DNA of 64,000 bases, from positions 22,453,077-22,517,076 of the forward strand of contig CM043946.1 of NCBI GenBank assembly GCA_014529385.2. The letters run 5' to 3'. The DNA comes from Adiantum capillus-veneris. Lineage: Eukaryota > Streptophyta > Polypodiopsida > Polypodiales > Pteridaceae. Both the position numbers and the translations under genes were made by a program. A model generated the notes under the pieces. The model saw only the letters and a list, made by a program, of their open reading frames with translations, was not told where the DNA came from and did no database searches. Shown here one piece after another: positions 53,408 to 64,000 of this stretch; the first letter of the stretch is position 1; every line of letters starts with the position of its first letter.

Positions 53408-53635
53408 TGTGTGTGTCTATCGCACGTGTCAATGCAAGGAACTTGCCGATACACTGTGTGCGAGCCACAAATGGCTCCAAGCACACAACAAGCTTAAACT
53501 AGTAAGCTCAAAGATGCCGATGGTGTGTCACTCACCCCTCTACGCTTGCTGTCGTGGAGGATTCCACGTCGCGAAGAAGAGGGAGACACCGCTACGCCGC
53601 ACTCAACCGCCTCGTCGCCGTCGTGCCGCCGCAAT

Positions 53636-53695
<60 letters not shown>

Positions 53696-54017
53696 GCATA
53701 CACACACACACACACACACACACACAAGGAGATGAAGAAGAAGAAGATGGAGATGGAGCAAGAGCACTCTTCAATTGCACAAATGAGAGAATGGGTGAAT
53801 TTTAGGTTTAGTTGACTTTTATATGACCTCGCCCCATTCACTCTTGGGCGCCCATGCTTAGCCAACTAACCCCTTGAATGTTCCAGCTAGAGTGCGCCTC
53901 TCATCGGCGATCACTCTTACCCTTTTCCTATTAGACCGACAAGCCTGGTACCTGACTCTACCAAATAAATAATACAGCGTCCGTCTTAGGTGATAGGAAT
54001 GTGCATGAGGGTTAACA
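53408..54017 (-). repeat. Gy2 3' LTR
   Basis: 610 bases, minus strand TGTTAACCCTCATGCAC...ACACACACA. It carries a (CT)n run at 53638-53692 and (CA)n at 53699-53725, longer than in the 5' LTR. Many other differences are C/T or G/A at CpG positions. Confidence 0.9.
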
Positions 54018-54032
54018 TGCCCCCCTTCTTGA
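54018..54032 (-). promoter_or_regulatory. Gy2 polypurine tract
   Basis: Minus strand 'aagaaggggggca' directly before the LTR TG. Confidence 0.85.
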
Positions 54033-55812
54033 TGTAGATTCCGTCCTCGGAAGCTATTGAGTTGAAGCTCGTTCGTCGAGGTGGAAGAGGATTTGAGATG
54101 AATGTCCTTAGCCTTCTTCAGTCTCACTGCAAAATGAAACAACATTGGCACAGTAATTGCATTTTCATATACAATTAAAAAGCATATGCAATTGGAGGCA
54201 GACAATTTGATTAGTAACAGAATTTTAAACCATTTGTTAGCAATAAACATTGGATTGCAATATAATCAAACGCATAAACATTTGTAAAGGTAAAAAATTA
54301 AACAAGTCTGGGGTCGCTAATTTAACGATCGAAAGGCACTAAAGATTGACTATTAATACCATGGGCAAGTTTCTCAATTTTCTCTGGTTAATTAAGTCAT
54401 TTAATCGTGAGAGCCAAGTATTTCGTGTCCAAGGGCTGACTAGAGGCTATACCTAGAAGACCTTGTAGTTAAGCTACGATAAAAGGAATTTCTCATTAAA
54501 TCATCGCTTGACTGATTACCTTTTCTTTGACCCCCCAAAGTCTTTTCACAGTGATTCAATTTTGATGTGTGTGCTTATTTTGTATGCCTTGGGTTTTTTG
54601 CTTTTCAAGGAAAAGCGCCCACACTGGGAACCTCTAGGGCTCTAGTACCATAGGCGATACATGTGAGTGGAGTACCAAATCAAGCTAAGGTTTCTTTTCC
54701 AGCTTAAGATTTTACATTGTGGCACTTTGATTTTTTGTTTGTTTGTTTTCAACGTTTTAATTTTGTAACTTTGGGGGGTCATATAACACTATTACCCTCC
54801 CCAGGCTCATCACACTAGTAAACTCCTTTTATAATACTTAAGCTAAAGGTCAATAGGGACTAAGCCCACTAGAAAGCCCTAGTACATTTCACACAATGCT
54901 GCCTAAATCGGATTAAGAACCTAAGTAACCATTGATAATTAGGAAGGCATTCCCCATGGTATTAAGAGAAAATCTCTAACGCCTAGCTTGGTCAAACTAG
55001 CTTAGTCGGACTGCTTGATTTTTAAACCTAGACAAGTGATTATGACAAAAAATTACATTGAATTTAATGTTTGATACTAAGCAAATGTGTTGAATATTAT
55101 GCTACCAATCACAATTAAAGCAGACAAACATGGATGCAAAAAGATAAGATGCTAATGGACAAGAAACACCTGTTTGTGTTGATGGTCGTGCTTGATTTGA
55201 AGTGTAAACGAGAGAAAGATTCCATGAAGGTCCAAATCCTAACCACAGCAACATGTTCCTGTACACACTAGGAAACACAAAGAATACCTCTCGGAGACAC
55301 ATCAGTGGGAAAAAGAACTTTGCTCATCACTAAACTCTAAAACAGAACTCCTATCGTACTAATCCTACCTACCCTCCATCACTCGAGTGATGAGGATCAA
55401 AGGTGTTTTAAGACATAGGTTTTTGTTTCAGTGTACCGGATGTGAATGTGTAGGTCTGGGTCAATGTTTTGACTTTTATTGTGCATATTTGTTTGCTAAT
55501 TGCTCTTGCTCTTTATTATTTTTGTTTTTTGTGAGTATAAAGCTTTATATATACATGCCCTAAGGTTGGGAGATTGAGAGGTCGGGGAGGAAGGTTGAGA
55601 GGGGAGTGAGTGAATGTTGACTGTCAGCAAACACTTCCCCCTTCCTTGGGTAGATCATACCATTTGAAATGTGCTCGTCACCCTTTGAAACCAATTGTTC
55701 TAGTTGGTAATAGGTGAGGATTTTTGCCACTAGTTTTCTATTACCCTAGGTGCCTCGTCGAGTTGCAAGGGTGGTAAGGTACTCTCCCAAGATCAAACTT
55801 GAAGTGGTTCAT
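54033..55812 (-). other. Gy2 3' non-coding region
   Basis: 1.8 kb where RT and integrase would be in a full gypsy element. No RT or integrase motif is found on either strand, only short frames. Either pol was lost long ago or the family never had it. Confidence 0.6.
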
Positions 55813-56725
55813 CAAGTGATTCTTGAACACTGGGAGGTGTGGATTCGTTTGTAGCTTTATGGAGGTCCACTATTGTAGGTGGAGGCTGTGGAGAAGCTTT
55901 TACCTCTATGGATGCATTACATGAGGAGCTAGAAGCTTCATGGGACTCCCCCCTCCCTGAACTAGGTGGAACAAATCGTTCTTTCTTCGGTACCCAAACT
56001 ATCTCTGGAATGAGTGTGTACCATTTTGTGATTGTTTTCTTTCCGCGATTATTGATTCATTTGGGAGCTACAGGATTAGGCGTACATGGGTTAGGTGACA
56101 GGTAAGAACACAATCTACGTTTTGGTACCCAGATTTGATCATTTCCTTGATAGTAGCCTTGGGCTTCCAATAATCATTTAGGGATCCACCGCCACGTTTC
56201 CTTACATTTCTTGGAGCGAGTGGGACGTTTCTTACAAGGCTTCTATTTTTTAGCACTATCTACGGTCGCTAAAGAAGCTTTAGGGACCCACTTGTATGTT
56301 TTCTTTGTTATATGAGGATGAGTCTTGTAAGAAGCTATATGCATTGCTTGTAGCATATTTAAGGGTACGAGTGGTGGCATTTCATCCCCCTCAGGTGTTA
56401 CCCAAGTCGTCCCTCTATTTCCCCAAGTGTCTATGATTGCTGCTAGGTGGACCCAATCCACATTGTCCGACTCAGTCATCCCAGGTAGTACATCCATATA
56501 AAGAGAATCTTCCCCAACATCAGTGTCCGCTTTACACGTGTAACAATACTGCAATGGGGCCGAGTGAACTGTGGTGTCAGATCTATGATCAATTATAAAC
56601 CTGTTTCCTAGAGGATGTGCTCGACCAGTCACAAGATCCACTCGAATGACAGAATCTTGGAACTGCAAGTAGACATGGTTTTTAGACCAGTCATGCATCA
56701 TTTTTGCTTCCCTATGAAAGGACAT
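55813..56725 (-). pseudogene. Gy2 carboxy-terminal protein with four W-(V/I)-P-K motifs
   Basis: Minus frame 56725-55813 with three in-frame stops (TAG, TGA, TGA; none shifts the frame). It starts 'SFHREAKMMHDWSKNHVYLQ', continuing the protease region. Tryptophan motifs follow: KTYKWVPKAS, ETWRWIPK, DQIWVPKRR and EIVWVPKKE, spaced by about 20-45 residues, with 'LLEAQGYYQGND' between. The end is Ser/Pro-rich. I know of no enzyme with this repeat; a structural or RNA-binding role is a guess. It overlaps the protease frame by a frame change near 56700. Confidence 0.6.
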
Positions 56726-57726
56726 CCTAAGATCATCTCTGATGCCATAGTGTGCTTGGAGAAATCCATAACAATGAAGGTAACTCTTATTTTATGTCCA
56801 AAGACCTTGATCTTGAGATCTTCTAGCATCTTAATAGGTTTAACAAAAGACCCATTGGCCATATTCACTACTATGGTTGTGGTCGCAAGGTGAGGTCTTC
56901 CCATAGTTTCCCATCAATTTTTAGTCACAATGCTAACCCCAGCGCCACCATCAAGGATTCCCTTCATAGTTAATCCCTTAGTAGTGATTGGTATGGTCGC
57001 ATTGGATTCATCACCCTCAAAGTATTGTCCCAACTTGTTAACAAGTATTTCTATAACAAGGTTCTCATCTAGGTTGGGTTGTGGATCTAAGTGTTCCTCC
57101 TCTATTGGCATCTCCCTAGCTCCATCCATCTCTGCAAATTGTGGTAGCCCAAACTTCAATTCTCCATTAAGGAATGCTCAAAGAGTTGAGACTAGCTCAG
57201 GGTCTTTATATAGTTTGGACATGATGGTGGTTATGACTTCTAAAGACATGAAATCCATCAATTTGGCAATGTTTAACGGCACGTTTTGGACTTGAGTCCC
57301 TTGACGTGGGGAAGATGGGATATCCATTTCTTCGATAGGATCAAGTAGTCCCTCTGTAAACATTGTTTCCATCAAGAAGTGAGTACGTCCACTTTCCTAT
57401 GACTTTAAGTCCCTTTCTTCTTGGATGACACTAGGTATGGCTAAGGGTCTATGGACTTGGTGAGGTTGTTCTTGCGTAGGGAACATGGTGTTTGTAATCA
57501 GGATCTGCCTAGGTGCTGGTTCTAGATCCCTTTGGGTATCTTCTACCAAACTCCTTAATTGCTTGACTTGCTCAATCTCCTCTATAGGGTTTGGATAAGT
57601 TCCTATCTTCTTCTTGGATCCTGGCCATTGTGGCTCATGAAGACCTTCCTTGTTGGTTTCTATCTTAGTGGTCGTTTTGGTCTCCATGGTTTCACCTGAA
57701 TCAGAATCCTCTTCAGCTTCGTTCAT
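56698..57726 (-). pseudogene. Gy2 protease region
   Basis: Minus frame 57726-56698 with a few in-frame stops. After a linker ('EEDSDSGETMETKTTTKIET') come 'LDENLVIEILVNKLGQYFEG' and 'ITTKGLTMKGILDGGAGVSI', where DGGAG is the aspartic protease site in the form often seen in plant gypsy gag-protease proteins. 'MANGSFVKPIKMLEDLKIKV' and 'MASEMILGCPFI' are the later protease strands ('ILGRPFL'). It would cut the Gag precursor. RT should follow and does not. Confidence 0.75.
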
Positions 57727-60700
57727 ATATACGGGGTCGTCACAGTCCCTATGTTGGTCTTTGAACTGGGGTCTGACTTCACTACTTTTTGCGATCTCTT
57801 CCTTCGTGTTTTCTTCTTTTTTTGATATTGGGCAATTGATGCCGTGTCTCTTTCCTCAAGAATATAATTTTTTTTTTGGAGCATCGATCGTGTGAGTACG
57901 TTTACTGGTACCACAGGTGTACTTTGTGATGGCTCCTTTGTAACTTCAATCAAGTTTAATGGCGTGATCTTCAGTGCATTTGGATTATTTGGACATTGGG
58001 CAATCAAATGATCTATGCCACATCGATTACACATGAGTATCGGCATTGTAGACGTGCTCGCTTGATTGGTTTGCATTAGTGTGGCGTTCTTTTGTAGCCT
58101 AATAGGACACTCGGCTACACGATGTGGACCTCCACACTCATAGCATTGAAGAGGTGGTCTCTTAGCAGTGTAACTGATATTTTGGCCTCTTTCCACAAGA
58201 GAAGCTACTTGATAGACATGTTTGACTTGTCCCCAATAGTCCTTCATGTAGTATTGTGGACTTTCTTCAAGCACATCCATCCCATAGGCAATATTAGGAT
58301 CTATATCTTCCTCACAGCCTTCCAAACAAGAAATAGATTACTCACAACCCACTTGATTCACAGAAGTGATTCTCGGATGTGGTGGTTGCGGTCCTAGCAC
58401 TGGAGGTGGTAAGGGTGTTGTTTGAACAACATTTTGGGCCCTAGGGACCATGTGTTGTGTTGTTTGTTCAAGAGGGGGGGCTGACATCAATGCAGGCACT
58501 CGAGGTGTGTCTGTCCATGCTAAGGTTGGTCTATTGGCCATCGCGCACTTAAATAATATGCAATCCTTAGCTTGATGACCATACCTCCCACAGGCATTGC
58601 AGTTCCCATTGAATTTTACTCTAAAAGTAGGGCATTCACTGGTACTATGCGGTCCATAGCATGCTGAGCACCATTGTTGCTCCCTTCTTTGATACATATG
58701 ATTGTTTTGCGGAGCACGATTATCTCTAAGACTCTCTTGAATAGCCTTGCTGAGATCTGCTAAAGTCATCTCAGATATCTTTGGCTCCTTAGCAACAGGC
58801 TTTAAAGTCATTGGCTGATGCCCTGATGCTTGGGAGCTACTAGATTTAGGCTCAACAGACACTCTTTCTCCTTGAATCATTAAATTATCCTCCAATTGGA
58901 TCGCATTGGTGGTGACTGCTTCCCAAGTGGTGATACCTCTAATGACTAGGCCATTGTAGATATCCTCATGCCGTAACCCCCTAATGAATCTATCAAGCAA
59001 TTGATTATTGTTGAAGCGCTCATTTGGATTACAACGAGAATTCAAATGCTTCAAGCGACTAATAAATTTTCTCACCGACTCTCCTTCTTCTCGTTGGGCT
59101 TTTTGGAGCTGAGAGGCTACACCCCAAAGCACTCCCTCTCGTATGTATTCTTTTAAGAACAGTCTCCTAAGAGTAGGGTAAATCATTTTTTCTTCCACCC
59201 TTAGGGTTCTATACCAATCCTCTGCCTTCCCACTTAAGGTTAGGCTTAAAGCATTACTCTTATGCAGGTCATTGTGTTCTCCTAAAGAATCGCATATTTG
59301 TTCAAACACTTTGATATGCTTTCTCACATCCCCATCTCCACTAAATTTTTGTGTGAGCTTGGCTATTTGTATTGCCTTACTTCTAGGCTTTCTATCAGGC
59401 GTGTTACGCATATTCTCAGCAATAGATCGACCAATAGCTTGAGCAAATGTTGCAAAGTCACCTAAGTGAGCAGGAACCGTGGGTGGAGGTGCTCCAGAGA
59501 CTACACGTGGAGTAGGTATTGGCATTGGGCTTGGCGCATAGGAAGCCCTTGGGTTCCACGTTTGGTACGGTGTGGTGCCATGTGGCAGCCCAAAGTTCAT
59601 ATATGTGGCCCTAGGTATAGCAGATGTCGAATGTGACATGCTAATATTAGCTATCCGGTATAGTCCCATGGAAATAAGAACTTGGGTGTTGTGGTTGTGG
59701 AGCATAGGTTGTTGAAACAATGAGAGGGGAAGGAACTACATGAGTGCGATGACCCATAGGTGCATACGATTGGTACACACTTGTAGGTATTGTTGCAGGC
59801 AGTGAGCTACCATGTAGCGGTGCTTTACTAACAAATGAGGTCCTGGCGTGTTTCTTGGCATGTCCATCATTGGAGTAGGCATGGTAGCCGTGGTGTCATC
59901 AAGGGAAAGATGAGCTAGACTTGGAAAGGTAAAGCTATCACTTGTGGGCTCAGATTGCACTAAGACCCCTGGCGAAACAACATATGGAGGATCCATTGGA
60001 CTTACCGAGGGAGTCTCCATTTGCGATATGGTCGGTTGTTTAGCCTTTCCTGTATCCAAGAATCTCATGATACCCATTGAAGGCATGTTGATCCCCTTGT
60101 TCTGTCTCTCTAACTCAATGACCGTGTGGATGACCTCACAAAATCTTTGTTGTTGATCCTCCACACTAGTAGCACCCATTGTGGATCATAGGACATCTAA
60201 CCAACCCATGTGATAGGTGTGACCTGTGTATAGGTCGTTTAGAGTTTCCGTTTGTAGTTCGTACTCCTAGTTCTCATTTAAGAACGCTCCATCTAGGATT
60301 GAGGTGCTAGGGGTGTCCTTTGAGCTAAATGCAATGTTGCTTTCTAGGGGTTGGCCCTTAGCGGTTGCTAAGTCAGGAGCACTCAATTGCTCTCTTAGCA
60401 AGGATATTGACATAGGGGCTTTTGCTTTTAACTCTCTTCGTTGCTCCGCCTTGCATAAGCTCTCAATTTCCTTTTCCCTCGCTGCAAGGATATACCGCTC
60501 AACCTCTTGCACTTCGGCAAGGCTTCTACCATCAGGTAATATAACCTCGGAGGGGAATAGCTCTGAAGAGTCAGGAGGTGCAGTGGCTGAAGTATTCACG
60601 TGCACATTCTCTAAGGGCATAAGGTCTATGTTGGTCATGAATGGCGAATTTACTTCCCCACCCCCCTCATTTACATCATTAGCTCCATGTTCGGAGCGAG

Positions 60701-60989
60701 TGGCTCTAATAAAAGTTTCCTTCAAGCGGCTAAGCACGCTCGGCCCGGACCGCGGGCCCATGGCATGCATGTCTTGGCTTGAGCTATCGGGATTAGGCAT
60801 TGGGAAACCCTCCATGACGTCATAGTCAGAGGAAGAGTCACTAGCCGCTATGTTCGGGTCTTGGTTTGTACTACCTTGCGTCCCCGTCGAGGGCCCAGAA
60901 CCTAAGGTAGGTGGATATTGAGAACTTGCGTAAGTCAAAATTCTCTCTAGTTGCTTCGTCTCTAGCACACGACCAAACCACAGATGCAT
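57723..60989 (-). pseudogene. Gy2 gag polyprotein, about 1090 codons
   Basis: One minus frame from the ATG at 60989 to 57723, interrupted by only four stops (TAG near 60267, TGA near 60187, TAG near 59736, TAA near 58338). The first 400 residues are unusual: acidic/Ser-rich text and a charged helix 'ILAAREKEIESLCKAEQRRE'. The Retrotrans_gag core (about 59350-58900) has 'LTQKFSGDGDVRKHIKVFEQ', 'LSGKAEDWYRTL' and 'REEGESVRKFISRLKHL'. Four knuckles follow: CSACYGPHSTSECP, CNACGRYGHQAKDC, CYECGGPHRVAECP and CNRCGIDHLIAQCP. Restriction to stops without frameshifts suggests modest age. Gag normally needs one or two knuckles. Confidence 0.78.
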
Positions 60990-61291
60990 GTGCCTTTGAC
61001 AACCTATAAGCGTCGGTGAATAACCTCGAACGTTAACCGCTTACTTTTTAGGCGTCCGTTTTCACTCGTTTTTTTTTAATTTTTAAATGTTTTTTAATGA
61101 TCGGTTTTTTTATTAAAATGTGTGATAGCTCGAATGAGCGTATCACTCAGAGGGTTGTGGTGTGCTTTACAGCACAACGTTTGGTCACGTGAAGCTCCAT
61201 TGGTCCTCAAAAAAGTCGATTTTTAGCTATGTGTGAAGCTAAAATTCGTAATTTTAAAGGGCGACTGAGGCCTGAGCCTGAGCGTGAGCTT

Positions 61292-61318
61292 GGGCTTGGG
61301 TTTGGGTTTGGGTCTGGG
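61292..61318 (+). other. G-quadruplex motif in the Gy2 leader
   Basis: Five GGG runs separated by exactly three bases each (CTT, TTT, TTT, TCT) on the plus strand, the template strand for this element. Confidence 0.85.
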
Positions 61319-61767
61319 AGATATTCCTGATCCCGGTCCTACCTTTAAAAAAAATGTTATTTTTTATTTTTATTTTTATTTTATTTTTTTTAAAGGATAA
61401 GGTCGTCGCGGCCTGCACGCGAGCACACACACACTCGACCTACCTACTTACAACTAATACACCTACTGTTACACACTAACACACTTCAATAGCTCTCACA
61501 GATTTACTTCCTACTTACTGTACTTTGCATTACACAAAACTAACAACTGACGCGAGCAAAGCGAACCCCGAACCCCGACGGCCTCTAAAACACCGGGGAC
61601 CGAATGGCGCGCCTCGAGCCTGTCATGGTAAAGCAAACAGGGGGCACCACCTAGCTTCAGCGGCTAGGACGCAAACAACACACCACCATAACAAAGTTTT
61701 CATCCAAGAGAGATGGATGCTTGGGAGTAATGATGAAAAGGAAAGGGAATGAGATCAAGTGTGTGTG

Positions 61768-61775
<8 letters not shown>

Positions 61776-61841
<66 letters not shown>
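61776..61841. repeat. (GA)n microsatellite
   Basis: About 65 bases of GA inside the Gy2 leader. Confidence 0.97.
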
Positions 61842-61844
<3 letters not shown>

Positions 61845-63334
61845 GGGAGGGGGTATAGCGGCTTAGTACTTAGGCATCACAAAAGGATGGCAAATCCGCA
61901 CACCCTTCACATATACACAAGCTCACTCCAAAACACAAGACTAGGTGGCGATTCCGCACACCTCACATGGGCAAAACATTGATAGAAAACATACTCACAA
62001 AACCTCAAGCTTTATTTAGAGAATTAGGCGATGAAATGGGGAGCATAGGGTAGGGGAATGAGAAGGGAGAGAGTGGTAGAGCACATGGCGGATAGGTGGG
62101 AGTTGATGGCAAAAACTCACACGAGGATTATGGCCATCATCCTTCATTTAGTTGCCCTTCATCTTCCATAGCCAAGGGTGTAGAGGTCATGCCCAAGACA
62201 AGCATGGTGATTGCGGTGATGGTGATGGTGTGGGTGTGTGTGTGTGTGTGCACTAGGCACACACAGTGCATAGTGTGTTCTTTGGTGATGTTGTGTGTGT
62301 GTTTAGTGTGATGGTGACCCCTCTTTATATAGGGGAGGAGGGGGGAGGAATTCTAGAATTTAGAAATGAAGAAATCATTATCTACATAGGCCATGTGACT
62401 GTGGGCCCCACTTGTCTGGCTGTGTATATATGTGTCAGAACAGCAGTCTCATGAGAGAGAGACTAAGAGAGAGAGATGGGTTGATGAAAAAAAGTGAGAG
62501 GTGACATGGAGAATAAAGTAATTACAAGAGGGGAGAGTGAGGAGTGTGTTCAGAGGTGAATCTGTGTGCAGATGTGTGTGAACACAAGAAAAATAAGGTA
62601 ACCACCGGGTGGGGATGGGTCTGTGGGCACCGTTTTTAGTGAAACTGAGTGTGTGTGAGTGTGGGGGAGGTTATTTAGCTACAAGACAAGAGACATGGCG
62701 CCCTTTAGAGAGAGGGGGGGGTATTTGGGTCATGGGATATGATAGGAGAGAGAAAGAGGGGGTGGGGTATACTATTTTGGAAGATAGGATAAGTTGCATG
62801 TGAGTTAGGGTGCATTATTGGTGAGAGGTGGGGTAGCTTGAGGGGGGAGAGAAAGGAGAAAGGACAAGGGGAAGAGAGAGGGGGTTGACCTTTTGAGTGG
62901 AGGAGAGGAAAAGGGACACACGGCGGGGCGACAGTGAAGAAAAAGGAGGCAAGGTGGGGATGGGCTACCCCGCAGGCATGAGGTGGCCTATTTTACCTTT
63001 CTTATATATTTACATAATCATACTTTATTTTTTTCTTACTTTTTCCAATGCCTTTTATCACTTCCTCCATAAGAGGGGGTTTTCATGGGGTGGGGACGAG
63101 AGAAGAGGGGTATGGGAGCTTGGCCTGTGAAAAGCCCCCATCACAACCTTAATACTAATTCCTTATGATAGAGAAAACACAGTAACCTTTCCAAACTTCA
63201 TTACCAAAGAAATACACAGTAGTAGCACAAAATCCTTCTTCTCAACACACACACCTTCCTTCCCTACCTTTCCTACAGTTGAAATTGCACCACAAAAGAA
63301 GCACAGAGTGCCATTCAAGCTTAGTGTATAGCAT

Positions 63335-63350
63335 TCCCGACAACGGTGCC
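63335..63350 (-). promoter_or_regulatory. Gy2 primer binding site, tRNA-Asp type
   Basis: Minus strand GGCACCGTTGTCGGGA after a five-T spacer from the LTR. It has the same two transitions from the tRNA-Asp complement as the LARD-like element. Confidence 0.75.
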
Positions 63351-63355
63351 AAAAA

Positions 63356-63936
63356 TGTGCGCGTCTGTCGCACGTGTCAATGCAAAGAACTTGTCGATAC
63401 ACTGTGTGCGAGCCACAAATGGCTCCAAACACACAACAAGCCTAAACTAGTAAGCTCAAAGATGGCGATGGTGTGTCACTCACCGCTCTACGCTTGCTAT
63501 CGTGGAGGATTCCTCGCCGCAAAGAAGAGGGAGATGCCGCTATGCCGTGCTCAACCGCCTCGCCGTCGTCGTGTCGTTGCAATGCTCAATCGCGCACTCT
63601 CTCTCTCTCTCTCTCTCTCTCTCACGCATACACACACACACACAAGGAGATGAAGAAGAAGAACATGGAGATGGAGCAAGAGCACTCTTCAATTGCACAA
63701 ATGAGAGAATGAGTGAATTTTAGGTTTAGTTGACTTTTATATGAGCTCGCCCCATTCACACTTGGGTGCCCATGCTTAGCCAACTTATCCCTTGAATGTT
63801 CCAAGTTAGAGTGCGTCTCTCATCGACGATCACTCTTACCCTTTTCCTATTGGACCGACAAGCCCGGTACCTGACTCTACCAAATAAATAATATAGCATC
63901 CGTCTTAGGTGATAGGACTGTGCGTGAGGGTTAACA
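63356..63936 (-). repeat. Gy2 5' LTR
   Basis: 581 bases, minus strand TGTTAACCCTCACGCAC...ACGCGCACA, followed on the right by GAGGT (63937-63941). Confidence 0.9.
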
Positions 63937-63941
63937 GAGGT

Positions 63942-64000
63942 TGCACTCAACCACACCGCAACCGACAACACAAGCAAAGCATACGAGTAGGAGAAGGGAA
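63942..64000. other. right flank of Gy2
   Basis: 'tgcactcaaccacaccgcaac...' resembles nothing else in the window; the window ends here. Confidence 0.4.

Larger units (their letters stand above)
60990..63334 (-). other. Gy2 leader
   Basis: 2.3 kb between PBS and gag. It includes a G-run motif (61292-61318), a (GA)n tract (61776-61841) and G-rich, GT-rich sequence on the plus strand (62220-63130). No coding recognised. The transcript strand is C-rich here. Confidence 0.6.
53408..63936 (-). mobile_element. Gy2: large gag-protease LTR element without RT, minus strand
   Basis: 10,529 bases with direct LTRs (53408-54017, 63356-63936), a polypurine tract, a tRNA-Asp type PBS and the perfect duplication GAGGT, so edges and strand are secure. 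Coding (60989-55813, minus) holds a long amino-terminal region, gag, four zinc knuckles, a protease and a W-V-P-K tail. No RT, RNase H or integrase is seen anywhere, although 1.8 kb of 3' and 2.3 kb of 5' non-coding sequence remain. PBS, gag and protease style indicate Ty3/gypsy. Confidence 0.88.

Noticed and set aside
53071-53815. Open frames through CT and CA runs near the Gy2 left LTR
   Set aside because: Microsatellite translation within LTR and flank; no motifs.
53408-63936. Env-like gene in the Gy2 tail
   Set aside because: No signal peptide or membrane segment is visible; the W-V-P-K tail is charged and proline-rich.
1-64000. CRISPR arrays, bacterial operons or phage genes
   Set aside because: All recognisable content is plant retroelement or eukaryotic; repeats are microsatellites or LTRs without spacer structure.
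1-64000. rRNA or intact tRNA genes
   Set aside because: None seen; tRNA-related matches are primer binding sites or the SINE-like units at 29266-29680.

Overview
The window looks like intergenic, repeat-dominated DNA from a land plant with a large genome. The evidence is: Ty1/copia and Ty3/gypsy elements with initiator-tRNA-Met and tRNA-Asp type primer binding sites, an L1-like LINE, a CACTA terminus, and one intron-containing gene fragment of the plant cell-wall glycosyltransferase family GT77 (RGXT/MGP4-like). Long CT/GA and CA/GT microsatellites are everywhere. I cannot identify the species; a fern or another large-genome plant would fit, but that is a guess. Almost nothing here is a functional host gene. 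The value is in the stratigraphy: many elements still show edges, primer binding sites, polypurine tracts and target duplications, so insertions can be ordered.

Layout. 1-394: minus-strand LTR fragment. 698-15148: a plus-strand Ty3/gypsy element (Gy1) whose 5' LTR was split by a gag-only copia-type element (1447-4113, 5-bp target duplication GTACC) and whose gag was split by an L1-like LINE (5431-11898, 13-14 bp target duplication and poly-A). Gy1 has lost protease and most of integrase; its 3' LTR is cut by a minus-strand relative (15149-16423). 17640-17990: decayed minus-strand copia integrase. 18514-19246: two exons of a GT77 glycosyltransferase on the minus strand. 19358-19850: a foldback/MITE-like element. 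20198-21228: a 1-kb insert with a LINE reverse-transcriptase fragment.

21552-37360: plus-strand copia element A (target duplication TTGTA). Its pol is broken by a 6-kb block (24505-30588) holding a minus-strand gypsy fragment and a CACTA end. Its 3' LTR is split by a second, minus-strand copia of the same family, element B (32189-37278). The paralogous stretch at 51640-52480 preserves the un-inserted state of three of these insertion sites.

About 38400-50649: an unclassified plus-strand LTR element coding acidic/proline-rich and basic proteins that I do not recognise, with a 3' LTR at 49859-50649. It is interrupted by a minus-strand, protein-less LTR element (LARD-like, 40848-47415). 53408-63936: a nearly complete 10.5-kb minus-strand Ty3/gypsy-type element (Gy2; LTRs, PPT, tRNA-Asp PBS, target duplication GAGGT). 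It codes a very large gag with several zinc knuckles, a protease, and a tail with repeated W-(V/I)-P-K motifs, but has no reverse transcriptase, RNase H or integrase.

Read together, at least three LTR elements here are non-autonomous by design or deletion (gag-only, gag-protease-only, no protein) and would depend on enzymes supplied in trans. Visible premature stops in the copia copies are mainly CAG to TAG or TGG to TAG transitions, as expected from decay of methylated cytosines. Calls are by eye from sequence and motif knowledge; no database search was made.
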